Counted from the stretch's first letter, positions 37,623-50,540 are shown. The stretch: 64,000 nucleotides of DNA from Bolinopsis microptera (GCF_026151205.1 NC_087077.1:7369983-7433982); one strand, 5' to 3'. Notes: generated by a model from the letters alone, not told the origin. Numbers and translations are program-made.

Positions 37623-38432
37623 CAAAAGCCGGACGCGGTTTTTATACAAAAATAAGCGTACACATGATATACAATGCAATAAAGCTAAGAGTTTCTGCAT
37701 GTTCGATTATTTTGCACCTAACTTAACCATGTGCCTTCGTGCTGCCGTTGCTCTATCCAGATAGGTAGTGCGCCATCAATAGTGAGCCGCGCGTGCCGAC
37801 TTGCTCTAACCAGAGCCCTCTCGCTTGCAGTAGCGCGCGACCGCCGGAGGTCACGCAGTACGCGTAGGCACATGGCTATGTGAACGTGCCGACTGTATAG
37901 TAGGATAGTTTTTTAGCGCTAATTTCGGCCAGCACAATTTTCTTCAAACAAATAGATATTGAGTATCCTTCCCGACCTCCGATTGCAACAAAAATTGGTG
38001 AGCTCACTCTGTACTCATAGACTTACGAGGAAAGTGTCCGAAATAATACAACAAAAATCAACGAATTTGGTCAAATTACGCGACTTTTACATCTACTTTT
38101 GTAGGTTTACAACCTACCAGGACGCGCGCCGAGTTGGACTCGTCGACGGTCCAATATATGGAACAGATATTTTACGAGTATCACCCGTTAACATCTACTT
38201 TTGCTCCAAAAGCCGCGCACCATCAAATATGTGACAAAATAAAACATGAGACAAAATAAAATATTGACTCACAATGCGATGTCAATTTTTCAATTCACAG
38301 CTTGGCGAGGCCCAGTCTAGTGGTGAATTTTTACCAAACTAGCGAAGCGCAATCTTGAATGTGATTGCGAGAATTGACGGGTGACACTCGCAAAATATTT
38401 GTTCCATATATTGGAGTCCAACTCGGCTTTTA

Positions 38433-38793
38433 CTAATTCGCTCGCCCAAAAATTTCACGTGACTTTGGTTTTTATGGTTTTGCAGCCGTACAAAACGGTT
38501 TTACATAAATCCTAATCCCAACCCTAACCCTAACCATAACCCCGAAGTTAACCATAACCCTTACCACAACCCTAACTCTAACCCGGGCCCTAAACAATCG
38601 AATTCGTATTTTACTAGCCTGTCACGTGACCAAAACGGTTTTTTTGCCCATAACTCTCCAGGGAAGCATTTTAACCCTACGTCATGGGGGGTGATTCGGA
38701 ATCAGCGTCTAAAAATACACCGATCTAAATCACTTTCATGCCCCATAGGGCCTTTTCACAAGAATTTCCTTAAAATTTGGGCGAGCGATTTAG
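38433..38793 (+). mobile_element. telomere-motif MITE, copy 3 (361 bp, TA duplication)
   Basis: The left end CTAATTCGCTCGCCC is preceded by TA (38431-38432), and the right end GGGCGAGCGATTTAG is followed by TA (38794-38795), a clean Tc1/mariner-type duplication. The interior has CCCTAACCCTAACC at about 38520-38580 and GGGTGATTCGGAATCAGCGT near 38690. This copy is absent from element A, so it inserted after the two fold-back elements separated. Confidence 0.85.
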
Positions 38794-38799
38794 TAGAAG

Positions 38800-40114
38800 C
38801 GGTAGAAAAGCGATCATAAGCGCCTATAAGCGCTTTTAAATCCTGATTCTGCCGGTGACCCCAGGTTGCACAGAAAAGCACTTATAACTATAAGCGGGCA
38901 CACTGATTTCCAGTTCTGACCAGGTTAAGGGGAATTGAGAAATCGCTTATAAGCGCAGCATTAAAAAAGCGCTAATGAGCGCTTTTTAATTCCGGGCACT
39001 CCCCCGTTCCGACCAGGTTAGTGGCAGCATTGAAAAAGCGCTTATAAGCGCTTTCTAATTCTTGCCAACCAGGCCATGGGTGATAGGAAAAGCGGTAGAA
39101 AAGCGATCATAAGCGCTTTTAAATCCTGACTCTGCCGTGTACCCCAGGTTGCTCAGAAAAGCACTTATAAGCGGGCACTCTGATTTCCAGTTCCGACCAG
39201 GTTAGGGGCAGCATTCAAAAAGCGCTTATATGAGCGCTTTTTAATTCCGGGCACACCCCCGTTCCGAACAGGTTAGGGGCAGCATTGAAAAAACGCTTAT
39301 AAGCGCTTTATAATTCTTGCCAACCAGGCCATGGGTGATAGAAAAAGCGGTAGAAAAGCGATCATAAGCGCCTATAAGCGCTTTTAAATCCTGACTCTGC
39401 CGGTGCACCCCAGGTTGCTCAGAAAAGCACATGAAAGTTCCAACCAGGTTAAGGGGAATTGAGAAATCGCTTATAAGCGCTTTTAAATTCCGGGCACTAC
39501 CCCGTTCCGACCAGGCTAGGGGCAGCATCGAAAAAGCGCTTATAAGCGCTTTTTAATTCCTGCTCACTTGGCCATGGATGATAGGAAAAGCGGTAAAAGC
39601 GGTGAAATAGCGATGAATTAGCCGTAATAAGCGATTTCTAAAAAAACGCTTATAATCGATTATAAGCGGTTATAAGATGTAATATAGCGTTTTCCTGACT
39701 CAATTTTAAAAGCGCTTATAAGCGCTTTATTTGCGCTTTACAAACAGCTAAATTGCACCCCAATTATAAGCGCTTATAATCGCTTATAAATGGTTCAAAA
39801 AAGCGCCTACGAATCGCTTATCCGGCCAACCGCTTATCCACCCGTTTTTGGCGCCAATCCTACTGGAAAACCGCTTTCAAATCGCTCAGCGACGCTAGTA
39901 AGCGCTTAAAAGCGCTTATAAGCGCTTTTAAATTCAAAAAAGCGCTTTTTTGAATTATGACATCAATTATAGTCGATTATAAGCGATTTTTTTTGAACCG
40001 TTTATAATCGTAAAAAAAGCGATTGTAAACGGTTTTTTTTTAAAAAGCGCCGAAAAAGCGCTCAATAAGCGATTATCGGCGACGATCATAAAATATCGTT
40101 TATGGAAACTTGCC
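38800..40114. repeat. right arm of fold-back element B: palindrome-spacer array
   Basis: Roughly three composite units followed by the outer block complementary to 34395-34960. It is shorter than the left arm, so the inverted repeat is asymmetric. Confidence 0.88.
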
Positions 40115-42339
40115 GAAATAGTCTCCTTTAATAACTCTTATAATAACTGATGTGACAAAGTAAACATGTCTTGCCCCTATTTTTAAGATCTATATATTCT
40201 ATAACTTTATTAGAATTTAACATTCTTTCAGAAACAAGAATTGCGCCGGTTAGCGGACGCTAGATTTCCATCGACCGTAATTAATTACAATTAACGATGC
40301 CGTTGTCAATAATTTGAATCGAAAGTTAAACGACCGGACACCGTAGCGCAGCCTGTGCGGTGATATGCATGATGCAGTTAAAAGGACATCTGTCCGACAG
40401 CGACTCTTGTCCGACTCAATATGTTACCAGAAAAAAAAGACATCTGTCCGAAATCCATACCGCTCTCATGTGTGTAATGTAGGCTGTGATGTGATTGGCA
40501 GCTTGTTACAGTTTGTTAGTGTACGGCTAGCATGATCCTGTCCTTAAATAGTCAATCACGTATCGATGGATCAGATCTCAATTGATCAAATCAGCATTAT
40601 ATTAGGACTGTGGGAGCAACGTCACAAGATTACACGTGAGCTTGTGAAATACGAACGTGATCCGAAATTACAAATGTGATCCGAAAGTTGGACAGATGTC
40701 GCCAAAACCGACTCCTATCTGACAGCGACTCTTGTCCGAAACCGGTAATTCGACTGTCGGACAGATGTCACCCAATCAAATCTGTGGTAGTTAATACAAT
40801 GTGAATCATAATAAAATGTATCGTTCATTTCGTCTAAATATAATGAATCAATCTATTCGCAATCATGTTCAACATGATAGTCATAACATCATAATTTATA
40901 CAACAACATAACGGATTACTAATATCAGGAGCCAAGCACCCACAACAAAATGAGAAGTTTGTATCGCATGAAGTTAACGAAAGCTTAAACGACAAATATC
41001 AATGCGAATCAAAATGTATAATAGCGAAAAGAGATATACATGCGCGACGTACACGATTTATTATTATTTGTTTGCGGAGGTTAATGCATGTTTTGCTTTG
41101 TGACACCACGAAAAAACCTATACCCACTATATACCCATTCTCAAATCCTACCACTTCTAACCATCTATTGCCTTTTTAGGCGATGGAAAAAATTGGTAGA
41201 ATATTGTCCAGAACATCATAGCTCAAGTTTAACAATTTTAGGTTAAATTTGTCAAAGTCACTAAAAATGTGACAAAATTAACTTTTCCTGCCCAAAAATT
41301 TCAAGATAGTGTGTAAAAATTAGCATATGCTGCCTTATTACCTAAATAAATCAATCCAAACTACAAAAAATATATGTTAATGTGATGACAATTACCTAAC
41401 TGTAATAATAACTGATGTGACAATGTAAACATGTCTTGCCCATATTTTGAAGATCTATAACTGTATTAGAATTCAATACTCTTTCAGAAACGATAGGTTG
41501 AATATTGTGCAGAACATCAGATCTCAAGTTTAGCAATTTAGGTTAAATTTGTCTAAGTCACTAAAAATGTGACAAAATTAACTTTTCCTGCCCCAACAAT
41601 TTCAAGATAGTGTGTAAAAATTAGCATAGGCTGCTTTATTACCTAAATAAATCAATCCAAACTACAAAAGAATATATGTTAATGTGATGACGATTACCTA
41701 ACTCTAATAATAACTGATGTGACAAAGTAAACATGTCTTGCCCCTATTTTGAAGATCTATTTATCTATAACTGTATTAGAATTCAACATTCTTTCAGAAA
41801 CAATTGGTAGAATATTGTCCAGAACATCAGAGCTCAAGTTTAACAATTTCAGGTTAAATTTGTCTAAGTCACTAAAAATGTGACAAAATTAACTTTTCCT
41901 GCCCCAACAATATCAAGATAGTGTGTTAAAATTGGCATAGGAATTAGGATGCTTTATTGCCTATATTAATCGATCCATACTACGAAAAAGATCGGTTAAT
42001 CTGATGACGATTACCTAACTCTTATAATAACTGATGTGACGAAGTAAACATGTCTTGCCCCTATTTTGAAGAGCTATACCTCTATTAGAATACTATGTAA
42101 CTTTATCATCAAAAAAATTTCGATAAACTAGTTATTTTGCCAGCAAGGAGCTGACAGAGTTATAATAATTTTTTTGTGACGAAATTACCCTATTTTTGAC
42201 CATGTTGCGGTAGTTTAATTGTGACACTGTTAACATATTACCACCGGATAATGATTTATGTGACTGGTGCATGGTACTAGCAGTGTTGTTTGATCACAGT
42301 GCTGGCAAGCACGACCGTTGCATTTATTGTGGGTATACT
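40115..42339. repeat. ~305-bp tandem repeat with an interrupting inverted-repeat element
   Basis: The word AAGTAAACATGTCTTGCCC appears near 40158, 41421, 41726 and 42043, giving ~305-317 bp units over 41170-42100. They contain GTGACAAAATTAACTTTTCC and CAGAACATCAGAGCTCAAGT blocks. The first copy is separated by about 940 bp holding GACATCTGTCCGACAGCGAC at 40388 and the inverted GTCGGACAGATGTCACCC near 40758, probably a MITE. No coding sequence recognised. 42297-42339 is a fragment of the CACAGTGCTGGC element. Confidence 0.75.
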
Positions 42340-42855
42340 ATTTTACCAAAACCCATAATCATGGGTAGAGTGGACCGCTGCCAGTGTCTCTCTTTCCCAA
42401 ACAAAAGGAAATGATATTAATTTGATTGACCGTTCTCAAATGCAAAATGATACCGAGAATGAAATCGGTCGCTCGCTTTTCCCATTCATTTACAATTGTA
42501 ATAGATTAAGAAGAACTACCCAAAGGCAGCTCTACTCGGCAATGAAGATTCAATAAACTCCAGCTTGTTCAATAAGTAATAACTACCACCCTTGTCCCTT
42601 ACCCCGAAATACTAGGTATCGACCCGAACGCAACCCAAAGAGATTTTTACAGCATCTGATTGATGTAATCAATCGAAACTTATTTATACAATTCGTAAGC
42701 CGTGAATGAATGGGAAAAGCGAGCGACCGATTTAATTCTCGGTATCATTTTGCATTTGAGAACGATCAATCAAATTAATATCATTTCCTTTTGTTTGGGA
42801 AAGAGAGACACTGGCAGCGGTCCACTCTACCCATGATTATGGGTTTTGGTAAAAT
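42340..42855. mobile_element. ~515-bp MITE, copy 1 (ATTTTACCAAAACCCATAAT ends)
   Basis: Starts ATTTTACCAAAACCCATAAT and ends with its complement. The inverted ends extend about 170 bp (CCGCTGCCAGTGTCTCTC, GATACCGAGAATGAAATCGG). The interior is single-copy with no open frame of note. It lies immediately after the 43-bp CACAGTGCTGGC fragment. Confidence 0.88.
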
Positions 42856-44017
42856 CCATAGTACGTAATACAAAGGGTTTAAGCTGGTATATCATTATTT
42901 GTTCAATTTCACACATGTTCAGATATCATCAAGATTATGTGACAAAGTAAACTTGTCTGTGCCTTCTGTGTTTTAATTCCTTGCGACTATATGATATAAT
43001 AACAATTCCTAGCACTTCCAGGCCATTAAATAAACCTACACTACTCAGCATTGCTTATCAGGGTTCCCTAAACATTCTTCACATATTTTCTTAAATGTGT
43101 GACACAGTAAACCTGAGTGCACCATCTAACGAAAAAAGTCGTCAAATATGTAGGTAATGGTCATATGTACCCATCCAATCAACTGGACACACAAAATTTT
43201 GGTCAAAAACGGCAGCAAGGGGTCCATATTTACTCTGTCACATGTTTATAGTGTGACAATGTAACCATTTCCGTGCCGACCGTATTTAAGCGATATCTTA
43301 TCACCTGATTAAGATATGGTTAAGTGACAAAGCTAGCCTAGAGGATGAGACGATTATCCTAACCATCAAGGGTTTGTGTTATTTCATAGTGTGACAAAGT
43401 CAACTACACTGTGCCTTTTAATAGGGTCACTTATATTTACCAATATCCTCAAACTCAAATGAACGTGTCCATATATTCAGGGATAGACGCTTTGCCAGTC
43501 AATTGTAGCCTGTATTTAATTGTCCATAGATTCAAAAGTATAAAAGATACAGCCATTTCCGACCACAGGTCTTGAGAATAATTGTTTACACTTTAGTTTA
43601 CATTGTATAAACAAATTATTTGACGTCATGAACACCCCTTGATGACGTCATAAACTATACATAAAACAATTACATGCAAAAATTTACGGCGATTCAATAT
43701 TGGATGCGCACGCAACGTCCGCTCAAAGTTTGCACGTGCGAAAGGTGAGAATTTTGCTCATTCGTGATTTCCAACAAATTCTGCTTTGCCACGACAGTTT
43801 AATGTCATTATATATGAATTTAATGCCAACTTGAATGAGTATTAAGTGGCATATTCAGTCAGTGATCGACCGATATGCTTACCTAAACACAAGGAAATGT
43901 TTTTAAAGGACAAATTTCGAAATCGTTGAAACTTCCTCCTTATTATTATTAATGAAGATATCAGTTTATATTTCGACTTTATAAAGTACCCTGACATTAT
44001 AATCAAAAAGAGATGAT
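42856..44017. other. intergenic DNA without a recognised gene
   Basis: Recurrent GTGACAAAGTAAAC-like words link this stretch to the ~305-bp repeat. ACCAATATCCTCAAACTCAA at about 43440 is the complement of 33690-33725. No gene seen. Confidence 0.5.
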
Positions 44018-44528
44018 ATTTTACCAAAACCCATAATCATGGGTAGAGTGGACCGCTGCCAGTGTCTCTCTTTCCCAAACAAAAGGAAATGATATTAATT
44101 TGATTGACCGTTCTCAAATGCAAAATGATACCGAGAATGAAATCGGTCGCTCGCTTTTCCCATTCATTTACAATTGTAACAGATTAAGAAGAACTACCCA
44201 AAGGCAGCTGTACTCGGCAATATGAATAAAGATTCAATAAACTTCAGCTAATTCAATAAATAATAACTACCACCCTTACCCCGAAATACTAGGTATCGAC
44301 CCGAACGCAACCCAAAGAGATTTTTACAGCATCTGATTGATGTAATCAATCGAAACTTATTACAATTCGTATGCCGTGAATGAATGGGAAAGCGAGCGAC
44401 CGATTTCATTCTCGGTATCATTTTGCATTTGAGAACGGTCAATCAAATTAATATCATTTCCTTTTGTTTGGGAAAGAGAGACACTGGCAGCGGTCCACTC
44501 TACCCATGATTATGGGTTTTGGTAAAAT
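44018..44528. mobile_element. ~511-bp MITE, copy 2
   Basis: Same ends and interior as 42340-42855 with small indels, same orientation, 1.7 kb away. The high similarity shows recent activity. Confidence 0.88.
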
Positions 44529-44760
44529 TATTAAATAATGATTACTTTACATTGCCCAGCCTGAAAATTCAGCCGGCATCTCCACTGTAGTTGTACTGTG
44601 TTGGTTGTGTCTAAACCGAGTCAGCCACTAAATCCTGGACATTTTTAAACGTTTTAAAAATTTGTATTGGTCCACCAAACCGAAATATGACAATAGCATT
44701 CTAGATTTATTACTATTGATGCTACATAATTTTACTAAATATAAAGCATAAAGGATGATG

Positions 44761-45122
44761 ATTAATCACTCTACACTCGACTGTCACGTGACTTTTTTAA
44801 CCCGTTCTCTAGCTGGTTCTGAACGACTTTTCGAAACCCTAACCCTCTAATCTGATCATAACCCTAACCCTAACCCAATCCTTAACAAAAACATATGCTA
44901 AAACCCTAACCCTAACGAGAAATTAGACTAACTTCCTTATTATACGGTCATATCACGTGATCGATACAGTTTTTCGCCAATATCTCGTCAGGAGAGCATT
45001 TTAACCCTATGTCATGGGGGGTGATTCGGAATCAGCGTCCGAAAATACATCCTTGAAGTTGGTTACAACCATCGGGGGCCCTTTTAGAACAATCTCGAAG
45101 ATCGACTGTAGAGTGATTTAGC
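44761..45122 (+). mobile_element. diverged relative of the telomere-motif MITE
   Basis: Ends ATTAATCACTCTACA and TGTAGAGTGATTTAG. The interior has the same order of parts as 38433-38793: GTCACGTGAC, several CCCTAACCC tracts (44835-44920), then TCATGGGGGGTGATTCGGAA followed by TCAGCGTCC. The terminal repeat has changed from CGCTCGCCC to CACTCTACA, while the internal block is nearly identical. Confidence 0.75.
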
Positions 45123-46849
45123 ACGCTCGATCAAAAGCATGTTTACCTTATTATTATATCACGTCGTGACCCCCATTGTCATTTCACTTATGACTTAGTG
45201 TATCGGGGCGAAAGTCACGATACAGCTGCACACTTGTGCGCGGCGGGCCTACAACGTGCGGCAATGTTTACCGTCTTCTCTGGGTAAGTTTTTAGTGCCC
45301 TAATAGCTTCTTGTAGGTAGAAATAAACTATAGCAACGAGCTGCAATACTGGCATTTACATCAAAAATGTATGTAAGAATTGTCAAAATTATAGCCGGAA
45401 ATATTAATATAGCATACTGCTATAGTAATATCAATATAGCATACTCATGCAAGTATTATAGGTTCCTAATTCCTAGTATACTATGGTTTACAATGACAAT
45501 ATAATGATGCGATGACTTTGCTTTGAATAAATTTATAACTTGTATCCTTCAGTCCTGACTGTCAGTTAAGGATTCAAAGCCTGCGTTGTATACTATACTA
45601 CTACAGCACATAAATGCTGTAAATTATGAATTGATGAATGAATCTAACATTATTATAAATCTCAAGTCTAACTTGGAGTCATAACTGATAACACAAAACA
45701 TAATCGTTGATGCTAAGATTCAATGTGTGCTGTTTTGTTATAAATTTATGCAACGTGTCGACAAATTTTTGACGGGTATCTGACTTTTGTCATTGTGATG
45801 GGGATTTATGACATCAAAGAAAATGCCTCAATTTCTGCAGCTGCATTAATTTAACACTGTATTATAAAAAAGAAGAAATCGATGAACTTTTCTCAATTTT
45901 TGCTAAAAGGTCAGTACTACGTTATTGATTCAATCCACTGAGCCATAGTCGGCCATGATAATGTTTCTCAACTACCCTGTTTTTTTCTTAGTCGCAAATC
46001 TGGTGGCAATTTTTCAGTCTAGTAAAGATTTTTGAAGATCAGATTATTTTGGTGTTATATTTATAAGTATCATGGTTGCTAGTGCTTGGCCTCTGTACTT
46101 ATAATCTAATTAATTAATTAACCAGGGACGTTATTACTATTTAAATGTTTATATTACGTTTCACATCACGTATCCGGTATATAATATAATCTTGCGCACT
46201 TCTCGTTGCTATTACTGCAGACTGCATCAAATTTTAGTTTATATATTCCCTCTTACATTGAAACGTCGAGACCTTTATTGAAAATACAGTTTTATTTGTC
46301 GCACCAACGTGAATACAAGCGATTTAGGACAATAATCACTCTTACTTGATTAATACTTTTTATTAATTTATAAACACGGTGAATAACGAATGGAAATAAT
46401 CTGACTTGTAGTTATTCACGAAATAAATGAAATGAAATAAATTTAAATCTAAAATGTTGCATCATACATCGCAAATTTGATAAAACTTTATCCATACTGT
46501 CCGGAAGATGGCGTCCGGGATTTAGTTTCCAATACAATGAGGGCCAAGTAAAGGAAGGATCTAAATCAATGATTAGTCAGTATCAATAGATGTTGATTTT
46601 GGTGGGGAGGTGGAGTGACACGTGTCAGTTGATGTGAAAGATTAAATTGATATATTGCTGTCAACTCTCCGCCAGAATCCACATCTATAATAATTTAACG
46701 CCATCCCCCACTGATAATTTCTTAGCAGCAGCTGGGTCCCTTTAGGTTCAACTCCAGAGCCTTTATATTCTAACTTGCTTCAGTCCAGTATAAAATCCTT
46801 TAGAGCTGTAGAATGGGATGGGGTCACTTCAGATGGATCTTAATGGTCG
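45123..46849. other. intergenic DNA and probable 3' flank of the minus-strand receptor fragment
   Basis: No gene recognised. A small MITE-like pair, GATGTTGATTTTGGTGGGGAGG at about 46589 and CCAGAATCCACATC near 46675, each bordered by TA, resembles the ends of the element at 61449-62563. The last ~150 bp is the likely 3' untranslated region of the minus-strand transcript. Confidence 0.5.
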
Positions 46850-47556
46850 TCATGTGGTTAACCCCGACTTGAAGTAGAAATAAACACCGCCCAGTACCGC
46901 CGTAACAATTACAATCAACCCCACAACTATTCCAACTATCAGCCACACGCTGTGCCCCTTTGCTGAAACAATTGGAATAATATCAGGATATTTATAATAA
47001 AGGGAATATTTACTTCTAGTCACAAACACTATCTGACCAGAATAAAAACGTGACCAAAGTTCTTAAATAATTTCGGTCCATTTTATAAGTTTGTTAAATT
47101 TGCTGTAAATTTGCTATTTTGTAAAAGTTTCAAATCAAATCTTAAGTTGTTGACTGTAGTATCAAGAACCCTTATTTAACTTGCTATTTTGCGGATCAAC
47201 ATCCAGGGATCTGTATATTAATATACTCGTAGGGGACTAAGGAGGGGTGAGATCCATGAAAATATCACCCTCCCTGGATTGTTTGAAGATTGCGTCATAG
47301 TACATATAGCGTTATCACTATCTCCATAGCTCAATTAATTGGAAGGAATGACTAAATTTCCAACCTGGTTCGCATACAGGATCAGACTGGAAATGAAAAG
47401 TTATCCCTTTCAAACACGTGAGGTGTAAACTTCCGTGCAGCACCAAATCGTCGTCTCTACATTTCACTAGCACTGTGTTACCTGCTGCAATGGGGAAAGT
47501 GGTGGGGTTTCCCACGGTCAGGTAAGTTTTATCTGGCGGCAATCCTGTACAATCCT
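46850..47556 (-). pseudogene. 3' end of a receptor-family gene: CCP exon and transmembrane exon only
   Basis: Exon 47556-47365 (192 nt, phase 1 at both ends) encodes one sushi/CCP-type domain with four cysteines (EDCTGL, VLVKCRD, LHLTCLK, DPVCEP). It splices through AG|GTTGGA to exon 46962-46850, which encodes a ~23-residue hydrophobic membrane segment (VWLIVGIVVGLIVIVTAVLG), a short YFYFKS tail and TGA at 46850. The two exons correspond to the last two exons of the plus-strand gene at 57293-58840. No Ig, module or leader exon is visible further upstream on this strand before the CT tract, so it is likely an inverted partial duplicate. A gene with diverged 5' exons is possible. Confidence 0.72.
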
Positions 47557-48455
<899 letters not shown>

Positions 48456-49298
48456 TAAGTTAGACTACATTCATAAGGAGATAATTGGTTATTAACTGGC
48501 GATTATGTGTGAGTACTGAGTTCTATAAGAATATGAAGATGGAGTGTGTACAATACAATTAAGTCATTATCTTAGATTTGCATTAACATTAAAAATTTGC
48601 ATTAATGTGCATTAATAAGTCATTAAATAATGAATAGTGATCTAAATTGGGATTTTTCAGCCGTTCGCGTTATACTGTATGTACTATGTATAATAAACCA
48701 TATCATCGAATCAGATGCAGATCAAGTTTATCGGAGAACCAAGAAAGTATATTCTTGCTCAAGGAAATGTGTCCTTCCTGAATTTGGATAATATCTCCTG
48801 GCTCCATTCACTGTCGGAACAGTAAGAAGAAAACCAAACTTCACTTCATCTGAGCGATCCTCTCCGGACTTATCTCCGGACTATTAACCCAACGAAACTT
48901 AACTAAACATAGCTCTGTCTGGTCGTCTGGAGCTAATGTTGTTTGTAAATTATTATCAATTATGATTATGATAATCATGGTTATCACCTTTGTAAATTCA
49001 CCTTTGTAAATTCTTTAAATGCTAAGTATACATTGTGCTGAATAAAGTAATTTAAGGAGTCTAAAATAGTTCACATTGGCCGATTGATACAAAATCTATA
49101 CTATAACTATTCAACCATTGATTAATCGCTTTATTTAAAGCTTTCATTCTCTCTCTAAAAACTTAAAGAGAGGAGTGCACCTCAAAATTTTAGTTTTTCT
49201 CTTTTTGTTTAACTCACTACCCTTGTAGTTTGTACCCCTTATCTTATTTTAGTATATTTTACCTTTATGTACATTCACAACAGCACTACGATATCAGG
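48456..49298 (+). promoter_or_regulatory. 5' flank of receptor-family gene 1
   Basis: Intergenic stretch leading to the leader-exon ATG at 49299. The last part (GTAAATTC...TGCTAAGTATA near 49005-49030, ACATTCACAA...CAGGATG just before the start) resembles the flanks of the leaders at 53073 and 62970. No core promoter element could be fixed. Confidence 0.35.
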
Positions 49299-49350
49299 AT
49301 GATTCTGTACTTGGTTGGTCATCTCGTGGAAACTATTGCTGCAAACAATG
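49299..49350 (+). CDS. receptor-family gene 1, leader exon
   Basis: Short first coding exon, 17 codons plus one base (phase 1), starting MILYLVGHLVETIAANN and ending AATG|GTAAGT. The same exon with few changes occurs at 53073-53124 and 62970-63021. It is a short hydrophobic leader, plausibly the start of a signal peptide. It should splice to a phase-1 module exon: the nearest (50579) is frame-broken, the next (54976) is open. Confidence 0.7.
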
Positions 49351-49393
49351 GTAAGTTCTTATCCTAATATCTTATCTTATCAATGGTAAGCAT

Positions 49394-49451
49394 TTTAAAA
49401 TTTTAAAAATAGTAATATACTTAAGTATATTACTATTTTTAAAATTTTAAA
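49394..49451. other. 58-bp perfect palindrome in intron 1
   Basis: Perfect inverted repeat centred on CTTAAG (49420-49425), arms TTAAAATTTTAAAAATAGTA and so on, with no loop. It lies 43 bp after the leader donor site. Confidence 0.9.
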
Positions 49452-49588
49452 TTAATATTGACAATTAATAATAAGTTATTATTAACCATCAATATTAATT
49501 GTTAATGTTAATGGACAGTATTGGGGATCTAAAAACTCCTGCGATAAATTGAAGTTCCCAGTACACAGTAATTCTTTGGTTCCTATTA

Positions 49589-50540
49589 GGGCTTCAATAT
49601 CCGGTTCCGGCTCCGGGTCCGGGTCCGGCTCCGGTTTCAAAAAGTTTTACCAGATTTTTTGCCGGATATTTCATTTTTAAAACGTATTTTCAAAATCTTG
49701 AAATGCGTATATTTCGTCAAATTTTAACTCGAATCCCTAAAAATCAAAACTTTTTTCACAAGACTTTGAAAAACAAATATTTTTGGCTAATAATGAACAG
49801 GGTAGCATGAAACGTGGAGAAAGGTGGTTTTCAGAAAAACTTCGAAAAAATTTTGACTTAAAAAATGTTCGGTCCGACTCATTCTCGATACGTACCTCCA
49901 GTATCGAGAGCTCCCGCTTCCGAGCTCGTGTTGCAAAGGGGAGGCCTGCCTTCCGAGATCGCATTAAGTACAGGGGTAGCCTGGAGTCCAAAATTGTGTA
50001 TGGAGGGGTGGGTGCCGACTTTGAAAAACCCCTAAAAATATTTTCGGCTAATAATGAACAGGGTAGCATGAAACGTGGAGAAAGGTGGTTTTCAGAAAAA
50101 CTTCGAAAAAATTTTGACTTAAAAAATGTTGGGTCCGAATCATTCTCGATACGTACCTCCCGTAAACACCATACTACTCAGAGGAATGCGGAACCCCGTA
50201 TGCACGTTGCAACAACTGCTCAGTCAACTTGCAGCTTGCTGCTTGCCTATCAGAATTTCAATTATGACTTTCATTTGGTTGAAAATTGAACGAAAATTAG
50301 CTAAAAATTATTCGAAAATTTAGGTTAACACTATCTTATTGTGTAATTCCACATGATAATGACAAATATCTAAAAATAAGGATATAAATTTAAATTTTCC
50401 GGCAAGTTCCGGCTGCCTTATATTTTACCCTCCAAACACCGGTTTTGGTCCGGCAGAATCCGGCTAACCAGATAGTAAATTGATATCCGGCAAGATCCGG
50501 TCCGGCAGCCAAAAGCCCATTCCGGTCGGTTCCTAGTCCC
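49589..50540. mobile_element. CCGG-rich repeat element in intron 1 with an internal 261-bp duplication
   Basis: GGTTCCGGCTCCGGGTCCGG words near the left edge and GGCAAGATCCGGTCCGGCAG near the right edge bracket the stretch. An internal block (GGCTAATAATGAACAGGGTA onward, ~130 bp) occurs at about 49783 and 50045. The 261-bp offset keeps frame, so an open frame of 168 codons (49783-50289, non-ATG start) contains the peptide block NNEQGSMKRGERWFSEKLRK twice. No family recognised. Limits are approximate. Confidence 0.5.

Larger units (their letters stand above)
34395..40114. mobile_element. giant fold-back element B (5720 bp) with 8-bp target duplication
   Basis: Same ends as element A (GGCAAGTTTCCATAAACGAT and complement), flanked by GAAATAGT on both sides (34387-34394, 40115-40122). 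The left arm runs to about 36640, the core to about 38800 and the right arm to the end. The core is inverted relative to element A: the frame at 29116 plus in A is found at 37289-37050 minus here. The right arm is shorter than in A (about 1.3 kb), and the core carries an additional MITE. No transposase recognised. Two copies with independent, exact 8-bp duplications show this is a genuine mobile family. Confidence 0.9.

Noticed and set aside
26362-39528. Repeated ~90-codon frames such as MCPELKSAYKRFLNSL in the fold-back arms
   Set aside because: They are read across the palindrome-spacer repeats and appear on whichever strand the arm presents. They are not a protein family.
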